Source: an uncultured Spirochaetaceae bacterium (GTDB lineage: Bacteria; Spirochaetota; Spirochaetia; Sphaerochaetales; Sphaerochaetaceae). Taken from it: a DNA stretch of 64,000 nt. The position numbers and the translations under genes were made by a program. Of this stretch, positions 34,641-42,178 are shown piece after piece; positions within the stretch are counted from its first letter, which is position 1, and the number at the start of each line of letters is the position of its first letter. The notes under the pieces were generated by a model. It ran no database searches and had not been told where the DNA came from. It was given only the letters and a program-made list of their open reading frames with translations. The stretch spans positions 1-64,000 of the forward strand of contig CALXYN010000005.1 in assembly GCA_944392975.1 (NCBI GenBank), in the 5' to 3' direction.

Positions 34641-35209
34641 TCCACGTTCTCCTTAAAAAGCAATTCAAATCTCTCTTTCTCAAGGCTAAAGACATTTTCA
34701 ACAAGATATCTCAGTTCCAAAATACTGCGATATCTTTTTCCAATTTCAGCCTGAATTGCTGAAGAGAGTTCTGGAATTTCCAAAGTACGAACACTATTGA
34801 TTTTCAATATGGCCACAACAGACCCACCGCATGCTACTTCATACTGATGCATAGCAGTTTTACTGTTCAGATATGCCAATAAGAAGAATGGATCAACATC
34901 TTTAATTTCAGTCAAACGGCAGCAGAATGAAGGAACAAGCAATCCTTCTTCAGTTTTGTCTATATATGCAGCACCATAAGGGGACGAAAGCTTAAAGATA
35001 ATATCCCCTTCCTTTGTTAAGAAATTTGGAGATGGATCTTTTGAGATCGGGGCTTCATCAAGATCGTCATGGATGACACCGCCATCGCGGATAGCCTTCG
35101 GCATGAGAATCCGTGCAGATTTAATAGCTGAAGAAGTTTCTCCTGATTTAGTTTTCAATCTTGATATAATCTGTCCAGAAATTACATTACATAGCGAATC
35201 CAGTCTCAT
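34634..35209 (-). CDS. HsdS-like protein with a single target-recognition domain
   Basis: 191 residues. It has one TRD followed by one conserved helix: MRLDSLCNVISGQIISRL, then KEGDIIFKLSSPYGAAYI, FLLAYLNSKTAMHQYE and LEIPELSSAIQAEIGKRYRS. Ordinary HsdS proteins have two TRDs; half-sized ones act as dimers in some type I systems. Start at the ATG preceded by AGGAGG at 6 nt. It overlaps the upstream 146-residue gene by 23 bp and the HsdM-like gene by 7 bp, so the three are tightly coupled. Confidence 0.75.
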   Translation of the reverse strand: MRLDSLCNVISGQIISRLKTKSGETSSAIKSARILMPKAIRDGGVIHDDLDEAPISKDPSPNFLTKEGDIIFKLSSPYGAAYIDKTEEGLLVPSFCCRLTEIKDVDPFFLLAYLNSKTAMHQYEVACGGSVVAILKINSVRTLEIPELSSAIQAEIGKRYRSILELRYLVENVFSLEKERFELLFKENVEC

Positions 35210-35627
35210 ATTCAACCTCCTGAGCTATAAGCTTATTGTACGAATTAAAAGAATCCAGCTTCCACTTTGTTTTCTGTTCTCTGGATTCATAAACCTTATC
35301 GTTTCTAGGTTTCCAGTTTGATTCTTTCTTCAGTTCTGATATTGAACGACTATCATCGTAATTTTTCCCTGATGCTAGAAACTCCCTCTTATTTCTTGCC
35401 TGAAGATATGGATTCATATCGTTGACTTGTTGTTGAAGCCTGTATTCCCTACGAGTAACTTCCCTTACTTTGATAATGGCATCTTTATTACCATGTTTAA
35501 CCCTTGGTATATATCGACATATCTTGCTTGCTTCTCCGGAAGTCTCTGCAACGACCGGAAAATCTATAGCTACATATCTTCCGCGCCCGACATGCCCACA
35601 AGCCGCAGTAACAATATAATATTTCAT
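35187..35627 (-). CDS. Unrecognised 146-residue protein, first gene of the methylase operon
   Basis: I do not recognise a named family. N-terminal part MKYYIVTAACGHVGRGRYVA is compact and hydrophobic, followed by IDFPVVAETSGEASKICRYI and a conserved-looking PRVKHGNKDAIIKVREV. The C-terminal half is charged and rich in Arg/Lys/Glu, probably extended or helical. No signal peptide or transmembrane segment. It is read from a consensus promoter (35666-35694) and overlaps the HsdS-like gene. Position suggests a dedicated partner of the HsdM-like/HsdS-like pair. GGAG precedes the ATG. Confidence 0.7.
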   Translation of the reverse strand: MKYYIVTAACGHVGRGRYVAIDFPVVAETSGEASKICRYIPRVKHGNKDAIIKVREVTRREYRLQQQVNDMNPYLQARNKREFLASGKNYDDSRSISELKKESNWKPRNDKVYESREQKTKWKLDSFNSYNKLIAQEVEYETGFAM

Positions 35628-35645
35628 ACAGTATCTCCTATGTAT

Positions 35646-35724
35646 TATTTTTTAGGTACATCTGCATAATATAACCACCCATAATTCATGTCAATATATT
35701 TACTGATATATTTTTTAGGTACAT
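35646..35724 (-). promoter_or_regulatory. Consensus promoter bracketed by 16-bp direct repeats (seven-gene restriction operon)
   Basis: On the minus strand: -35 TTGACA (35689-35694), 17-bp spacer, -10 TATTAT (35666-35671). Identical sequences ATGTACCTAAAAAATA lie at 35709-35724, just upstream of the -35, and at 35646-35661, at or just after the start point. This bracketing suggests cooperative repression or DNA looping. The first gene starts at 35627. Confidence 0.8.
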
Positions 35725-35773
35725 TAATCCTAAAAAGAAAACATTCTCTTCTCGCCAAAATTAATGAAAAGAT

Positions 35774-36540
35774 TTAGCCTTTGAACATATCCAGATATTG
35801 TCTTATATGATCCTTATCCCCATATTCGGCTTCACATAGTATTTTAATTTCAAGCAAGTGACTCTGATTGAAATGAACTTCAATGTTGTCAATTGTTACA
35901 GGAATCGGCGCCTCTAATGTATATTCAGCCTTTCTTAATTCATAAAGGAAATTATTCAGTTTATCAGAGTCTTTCCGTTTTTCCTATACTCCTTGGCACA
36001 TTCAGAACATAAGCATAAATGCATGGCCTTTAATTCTCGCCTAGGTTTTTCTTCAATCTGCACTATTTCTGTATCATCAATCGGTTTTCCACAGATCTGA
36101 CATACATAGAAACCACTGTCGGAATCGTAATATGTGCTCTTAATATAGTCCCTGACAATACCAGGCTTTTCAGAAACCCTTACTTGCTGTACCCTTGCTT
36201 CAAACTTGACGCGAGGTGCATTACGATATTCCTTGTAAACAGTCTTTACAAAATCTGCAGGATGCTTTACCGGCTTGGAAGGGAAAGAAAAAACATTCAG
36301 TCTTTCCTGTCTTAAATCAATTTTATTCCTGAGATAAGCATTATCGAAATATGGTTGCTCTTTAGTAGAAGCTGAATCTATGATCTGTTCAAATTCTGCA
36401 ATATTGTATCCATACTCTGTTTTCAATTTTTTCTCAAATTCCTCATTAGAAATTTCATCATTTCTGGATGTCCCAGAATGCATAAATATCTCATCAGCTT
36501 TTGAAAGATCAATGTTATATCTACTCTGCAGAAATGATTC
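35774..36540 (-). pseudogene. C-terminal fragment of a large protein (possibly DUF3883/sacsin-like family), frameshifted
   Basis: On the minus strand the frame begins abruptly near 36540 without a start (reading YLESFLQSRYNIDLSKADE) and runs through 35956 with a four-cysteine zinc-finger-like part, FYVCQICGKPIDDTE and HLCLCSECAKEYRKN. At about 35970 a one-base shift leads into a second frame, FLYELRKAEYTLEAPIPVTI ... LLEIKILCEAEYGDKDHIRQ, ending with TAA at 35774. The layout CxxCGKP ... CxxCAxxY followed by a beta-rich tail is known from the ends of long ATP-binding/DUF3883 proteins, but the match is weak. The 5' part is missing. Confidence 0.6.
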
Positions 36541-36549
36541 TAAATATTT

Positions 36550-36644
36550 ATGGCGTTACCTTATCTCATATAACCACTATATGTCTCATTCGTCTCATCT
36601 ATCCTAGATGTTTCAAGAACTTTTGGGGGCAGACCAGGGGCAAA
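36550..36644. repeat. Duplicated gene-tail sequence, copy B
   Basis: About 95 bp related to 21987-22072 (see there). On the minus strand it starts right after the stop codon of the AlbA/HATPase-type fragment and ends exactly where the frameshifted zinc-finger fragment begins, so it marks a junction between two unrelated gene pieces. Confidence 0.55.
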
Positions 36645-36651
36645 CAATTGT

Positions 36652-37453
36652 CTAATCAACAATGATCCATCTGCCATCAGTTCGCGATCCTTCCCTGATA
36701 ATGATTCCCTTATCTTCCAACCAATCAAAATCTCTTCCAATTGTGAGTGCTGAAACCTTTTGTATAATTGCGATTTCAGAAATAGTTATGGTTGGATTAC
36801 TTCTTATCAAATCAAGTATTGCATTACGCCGAATCACAGAACCTTTTGATGATTCTTTAGATAACAACACATCATCCTTCCCGACATCTGCATTATGAAG
36901 AACGTCATTAGGATTCTTTCCATATAATTGCTCAACAATCAACATATATTTCTCAGAGGGTTTCAAAACAAGGGAAATGCTTTTCTCATAGACTTTATAT
37001 TCAGGTTCCGGATTTCCATCTGCCTTGCAAGCATTCAGCATCTTCGGTATCCCTGTACCAAACTTTTCCACAAACCCTGCATATTTGAAGGCGTTCGAAA
37101 TAAGCGGATTGATATGCATCGAATCGTGATTCTCTATTGTCCAGCCAGAAGGAAGAACTGCTCTATTGCTAATTTCCATCTTAAGATCAAATACATTGAT
37201 TGTGATTAGCTGGCAGGCCGACCAGTCATTGTGCATTAAAGAGTTGTAGATACCCTCTCTGATAGCCACATCAGGATAAGGCTGAGTCTCATGTCTTGTT
37301 GTCTTATCATAAGAGATTAGATTGTATTTATAGTTCGTATTCAGAGCTCTAATGATTGCTTTACAAAGCACCAGTAATGATCCTTTTATCTCATCCTGAT
37401 AGAGGATATCAGCTTCACTAGCAAAACGTCCTATCTGGACATAGAAGCATTTC
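36652..37453 (-). pseudogene. COG2865-type ATP-binding regulator, lacking its N-terminal AlbA_2 domain
   Basis: The frame is open from about 37453 (VQIGRFASEADILYQDEIKG) to the stop at 36652; the first Met gives a 239-residue ORF from 37371. It contains PYPDVAIREGIYNSLMHNDW, a HATPase_c_4-like region with FGTGIPKMLNAC, and a C-terminal winged helix NAILDLIRSNPTITISEIAI. Full-length relatives carry an AlbA_2 (SLFN-like) domain of about 200 residues ahead of the GRF motif. Here that part is cut off at the start of the STAND gene promoter. Probably a non-functional 3' fragment. Confidence 0.7.
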
Positions 37454-37478
37454 CAGAATTCTTAAAATAGAAATCTGA

Positions 37479-37484
37479 TATAAT
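37479..37484 (+). promoter_or_regulatory. -10 element (TATAAT) 6 nt before the STAND NTPase ATG
   Basis: A perfect TATAAT ends 6 nt before the ATG at 37491, placing the transcription start at the ATG itself. No Shine-Dalgarno sequence and no good -35 are present. The spacing equals that before the gene at 24597. Confidence 0.5.
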
Positions 37485-37490
37485 AGACAT

Positions 37491-40400
37491 ATGAATGAAA
37501 GCATTATCGAAACACTTGTAAAATATAAACTCGATAACTTCAACTACCACCATGGAGGTGACGCTGATTTTGAACTGCTTGGAATAAAGCTCATTCAAGC
37601 TGCATTTCCGGAAGCTAGTGTCAGACAATCAAGTGGCTCGGATGCGGGCGGCGATGGCGGAAGAGATGGCATAGCTGTCATAAACGGAGAAGAATACAAA
37701 ATCGCCTGCTCAATCGACAAAAATCCCAAAAGAAAAATCAGAAAGGAAGCCTCTCGGGAAAAAGCATATCACGACAAGATGATATACTGTACAAATCAGC
37801 TCATTGATGAAAAAACAAAAATTGAACTTCAGAATGAAATAAAAGGCTTGATAATCATCGATTGCGATCAAGCTGTTAGCCTTATTATGAAAAATGAAGC
37901 TCTGAAAAAACTCATAGGTATACCTGCTGAACAGCTGGCTATTTCCTTCGAGTACCTTAGAAATCATAACCAGTTCTTTCGAGAGAAAAATACAATCGAT
38001 TCATATATTGAAAGAACAGTTTTCACCAAACACGGTGAGTTTGCTTTAATTGATTGGATCATCAATTCTCCAGATAAAACACTTTTCAGAAGGCTATTCC
38101 TAGTCGAAGCTCCTGCCGGATACGGAAAAACTTCCTCCCTGAAAAAACTCCATCAGAAGATAATTGAAACAGAAAAATTTCTTCCCCCCGTGTATATCAA
38201 TCTTGAAGACTGCTATAGAAAAGGACTGCTTAACACCATCATAGATGAAACATATGCAGTCTCTGGAGATTACCGACTGGAAGATTGCTTTCTGATTCTT
38301 GATTCATATGACAGAATAGGTTCAAAAGCTGATGATTTATTCTGCGAGTTGTCTGTATTCCTCTCCAACCAGAGTAGATTTCGATCCATTCTGATTGCCG
38401 CACGGGAAGGAGAATATGACACCTCTGCTATTGAAGAATTTGCCCGTAAACACAATCTTGAAGTCGATAAAGCATGGCTTGTAGCTATTAAAGAACAGGA
38501 TATCGATATATTGCTCGATTCAGCAGTTTCAGGAGCAAATGTAAAAAGGGAAATTGTTGATTTCCTCAGATTTAATTCAGTTTATGAAAATATATTCTAC
38601 GTCACTAATGTAATACGTTTTTATTCGGACAGGAAAAAAATACCGAAAGTCCTTGATGATCTGCTTGCTTTCCTTCTCCGCAAAGAACGTGAATTGCATA
38701 ATCTTTCAGAGAATGAGGTTCTAGCTTTCTCTTTCTATTCAATGCTTTCTGACGCAAAGGACTTTAAATCTAAATTCGGATATTCAATCAATTCCTTTTC
38801 ACATCAGATTATCGAAGAATATGCAGCTGCAATAGTCCTATCACGTTTATCGATTACAGAAATCCTCAGATACACAACTGTTGACGGATTTATAATCTCC
38901 AATCTGAAAAATACTATAGGCCTCCTTCTCAACCACATTCTTCTCTACGAAAAAGGAGTGAATCTGATGGAAGTGCTTATGAAAAACTCTGAGAATTGCG
39001 ATGTATTCTTCAAAATAGAGCCGACAAATCTGACAAAAGACATCAAACTCAGAATATTCAGGGATTACGTCAATCATGTTCTAAAAGAACACATATATGA
39101 CATAAATATGGAATTATCCAAATTCATCGGAACTGATCCTGAAGAATATCTGAATATCATTATGCTGAAACTTATATATGCAGATGATAACGAAAATCAA
39201 AATCTGCTCTTTGGCATAATACTGGCGGCAGTAAGGCAAGAAGAACGGTTAGTTTTCACCAATCTAGCGAAACAGCTTATCACATTCGCCTATTCACACA
39301 TACTCAGCGGTAAACCGTTATACATTGGGGCACTGTCATGGATTTTTCTTTATATAAAAAGGCAAATTCCTGAACTTAAGGCTGAAGAACTCAGTATCTT
39401 CCAGAATTTCCTTCTGAAGGATATTTCCTCACCTGAAACATATATCGGATTCTGCTTCCTATTTCACAACTCTGTAAAAAACATCAATGAGAAGGAATAT
39501 ACGGAGATATGGAACAAATACTGGAATCTCTGTGAAAGAAATATACTGCCAGCACATTACATTCCAGATGAAATAGAAGAAGGGACCACAGAACAGACAT
39601 CCCTTGTATTTATACCAAGGCCATTTTATGACTTCATTACCCATGCCATAGAAGAAGGCGCCATTAGTTACTCAAAGGTATTGGGATTTATGATTGCATC
39701 ACTGAAGAACAGTAGATCTGCGGCATATCAGGAACGGGACATCATCCAATTTATGATATATGGTATCAATCAATACGGTGTTGAAAGCAAAGAAACCGAG
39801 CAGATTCCTGCAGCAATGCAAATCCTCTGTGATCTGTCACCTTATGATTCAACATGGCATGATTTCTTTATGGAAACTGAGCAAAATAAGAACGCACTAA
39901 TAAAAATGATGTGCATGGCATTCAGCAAGATTAAATACCTCTATTCTACTGGACTAAGTGCTGTTGCCGAAGAAATAATGAAATCATCAGATTTATATAA
40001 TTCGGTCTTGTCATGTATAAGCAAAGAAGAATTCGGCGATTTTCTGAAAGTCTACTTCCCTATGTTCTCTCGAACCGATTTCTCTGATGATGTATATGAG
40101 CAACTTCCTGAATTACTCAGAAATGATATAGATAGGACTGAATCAGATAAAAGGGAAACTCAGGAAAAGATACAAAAAGAAAAAGAACGGAAACTAGAAC
40201 AGCAGAAGCAATCCATACACGAGCTTTTCAATGAAATAGAACTGCTCAGCAAAATAGAGAAAATATATTCTGCTCTGGATTATTCAATAAATCTAAATGC
40301 TTCTTTGCAAGAGTACAGCAAGACACACGATGATTATTTCTGTATTCATTGCATAAAGGAATTGCGGGAAAAAGATTACGATTCGTTCCTTAAAGAATGG

Positions 40401-41633
40401 AAATCAGGAAATAAGGCTTACATACGCTTATGGCTTGTCCTCTCCTATATCAATAGTTCAGATATGGGAATACATATATTAAGTGGAAAAGAAATGGAGG
40501 AAGTCTGGAACTGGATCAGGATGCTGATCCCTATAATAACCGAAAACTGCAATGTACAAAGGATAGTCGCTGCTGTTCTTCAATATCCAGAGATGCAGGA
40601 ATTTGCAGCAAATGATTCAATCCTTGCTTTACTGCCATATGTTTGGTGGCATCAGTTTATCGACACGCCTACAATCACAACATTCAAGACAACAGGGAGT
40701 TATGATTATCAGTTATTTTCCGTCGATTTTCTCTATCAAATAGTCACAGAAGAGGAAGTTGACGAATATATACTTGAAGACCTGCCTCTTGATAACTGTA
40801 ACCGCGGAGAATTCTTTACTATGTATATAGACGCCCACAGGGAAATAACCCAATCTGAAATTGTCAGAAGAGCAGCAAAGAAGCGATACTTAACATTTCT
40901 TATCAGATTCTTAGATGATCCTAACTTGTCCTCTGGCAACATGAAGATTCTCGCAGAGCTTGATATCCATATCAATGATTTTCCATGCAAGAAACTTTAT
41001 GAATCATTATCAAGAGCACTTTTGTCAAAAAAGAAAGATTTCAAGATTATTCCATCTTGGAGAATACTCAACTTTTTCATATCTGGTTCAAATAAAGTTG
41101 ATAAAGCGACTGCTGGCATATATCTGCAAAAAATATTCCAAAATATTGATGAGGGACCAGAAAATGATAAATGCAAGAAGAAAGTTGCCGAAATATATAT
41201 GCTACATATACACGATAATTCTGAAATCAATTGCTGGTACATAAAATATCTCATGAGGACAGGCAGTACGATCTCGGAAGAATTTGCATATTCAACTTCA
41301 CAGGAAGCTTTTTTTGCTGATATAGATTCGCTGAAGCTATTTCCGAATCTAATCGCAACCTGCGAAGACAAATGTGATGATTATCATCGTATTATCATAG
41401 GTCTAGTAAACAATTCACTGAAATATTTCTGCAACATAATCCAGTCGCTTAGCGAAGAACAAAGGAAAATCTTTCTGAATACAATGGATATCCTATGTTC
41501 ATCCGGTAGAAACTTCTGGGCATTCCCGCTACGGAAAGAAGCAAGAACAAAACTACTGATGAGCCTCTCACATAAACCAAGTGAGGATGAAATCATCATA
41601 CAATGTAGGAACATCATAAAGGGCACTCTCTAA
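37491..41633 (+). CDS. PD-(D/E)XK nuclease-STAND/NACHT-like NTPase with long helical C-terminus (Avs-like)
   Basis: 1380 residues. Residues 20-150: Mrr/PD-(D/E)XK-like nuclease, with SGSDAGGDGGRDGIAV and EEYKIACS giving D59...E68-x-K70. Residues 200-450: P-loop NTPase, Walker A VEAPAGYGKTSS (Lys213), Walker B CFLILDSYDRIG (residues 266-277), ILIAAREGE near 300 (sensor/Arg region), and FSHQIIEEYAAAI (446-ish), the helical motif that ends NACHT/STAND modules. Residues 450-1380: no recognised domain, mostly helical, with a charged coiled-coil near 885-925; probably the sensor. This order (nuclease-STAND-sensor) matches antiviral STAND (Avs) proteins that detect phage proteins and degrade DNA. 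Its only nearby gene is a broken one. Identification as Avs-like is by architecture, not by a homologue I can name. Confidence 0.75.
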   Translation: MNESIIETLVKYKLDNFNYHHGGDADFELLGIKLIQAAFPEASVRQSSGSDAGGDGGRDGIAVINGEEYKIACSIDKNPKRKIRKEASREKAYHDKMIYCTNQLIDEKTKIELQNEIKGLIIIDCDQAVSLIMKNEALKKLIGIPAEQLAISFEYLRNHNQFFREKNTIDSYIERTVFTKHGEFALIDWIINSPDKTLFRRLFLVEAPAGYGKTSSLKKLHQKIIETEKFLPPVYINLEDCYRKGLLNTIIDETYAVSGDYRLEDCFLILDSYDRIGSKADDLFCELSVFLSNQSRFRSILIAAREGEYDTSAIEEFARKHNLEVDKAWLVAIKEQDIDILLDSAVSGANVKREIVDFLRFNSVYENIFYVTNVIRFYSDRKKIPKVLDDLLAFLLRKERELHNLSENEVLAFSFYSMLSDAKDFKSKFGYSINSFSHQIIEEYAAAIVLSRLSITEILRYTTVDGFIISNLKNTIGLLLNHILLYEKGVNLMEVLMKNSENCDVFFKIEPTNLTKDIKLRIFRDYVNHVLKEHIYDINMELSKFIGTDPEEYLNIIMLKLIYADDNENQNLLFGIILAAVRQEERLVFTNLAKQLITFAYSHILSGKPLYIGALSWIFLYIKRQIPELKAEELSIFQNFLLKDISSPETYIGFCFLFHNSVKNINEKEYTEIWNKYWNLCERNILPAHYIPDEIEEGTTEQTSLVFIPRPFYDFITHAIEEGAISYSKVLGFMIASLKNSRSAAYQERDIIQFMIYGINQYGVESKETEQIPAAMQILCDLSPYDSTWHDFFMETEQNKNALIKMMCMAFSKIKYLYSTGLSAVAEEIMKSSDLYNSVLSCISKEEFGDFLKVYFPMFSRTDFSDDVYEQLPELLRNDIDRTESDKRETQEKIQKEKERKLEQQKQSIHELFNEIELLSKIEKIYSALDYSINLNASLQEYSKTHDDYFCIHCIKELREKDYDSFLKEWKSGNKAYIRLWLVLSYINSSDMGIHILSGKEMEEVWNWIRMLIPIITENCNVQRIVAAVLQYPEMQEFAANDSILALLPYVWWHQFIDTPTITTFKTTGSYDYQLFSVDFLYQIVTEEEVDEYILEDLPLDNCNRGEFFTMYIDAHREITQSEIVRRAAKKRYLTFLIRFLDDPNLSSGNMKILAELDIHINDFPCKKLYESLSRALLSKKKDFKIIPSWRILNFFISGSNKVDKATAGIYLQKIFQNIDEGPENDKCKKKVAEIYMLHIHDNSEINCWYIKYLMRTGSTISEEFAYSTSQEAFFADIDSLKLFPNLIATCEDKCDDYHRIIIGLVNNSLKYFCNIIQSLSEEQRKIFLNTMDILCSSGRNFWAFPLRKEARTKLLMSLSHKPSEDEIIIQCRNIIKGTL

Positions 41634-41806
41634 ATCAGAACACTTTGAAAACAAAAGTATGCTGAAAGAACATCCATATGCAAGAACATTCCTATATTCC
41701 AATTACTGACAATCTGACAGATTCCAATTTTGTGATGTATATAGCCCCATTGGACTCCCCAATCAAAAATCAACTATAAGGTTAGAAAGTATAAGAACCG
41801 TGAATC
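41634..41806. other. Spacer after the STAND gene
   Basis: About 170 bp, AT-rich, without gene or clear terminator hairpin. Confidence 0.4.
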
Positions 41807-42117
41807 ATGGCTTACTTTTTATACATTTCTCGTCATCCCGAAGATCCGCACAGAACTATACACTATGGATTTCTGGGATTAGCAAAGAAACAAGACATCT
41901 CATTCGATCTATTTTGCTATACTGACAATCAAGAAAATCAATTATGTCATGATTGACAGGATATAAATCTTAATACAGAAGCAATTCTTTATTTGCCAAC
42001 TATTTATTTTCATATATCGATAATACAGATAATACGTATACCAGTTTTAAAGATTTTGGCGTGGTAGGAATTTGGAAAGAAAAATCCGAAATAATAGCGA
42101 CAATTGACATAAAATGA
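41807..42117 (+). pseudogene. Short broken gene, unrecognised
   Basis: An ATG at 41807 opens 49 codons (MAYFLYISRHPEDPHRTIHY ... NQLCHD) closed by TGA at 41954. After an unclear stretch another frame reads NTDNTYTSFKDFGVVGIWKE and ends at TGA 42115-42117. Both halves have a natural protein composition, so it looks like one roughly 100-residue gene interrupted by a frameshift. No family recognised. It is the last item before the guaA end of the island. Confidence 0.4.
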
Positions 42118-42178
42118 AAAATCGTCATAAAACAAATGATTGCCTTATAACGATTTATTCATCACGTTAAAAATGTAA

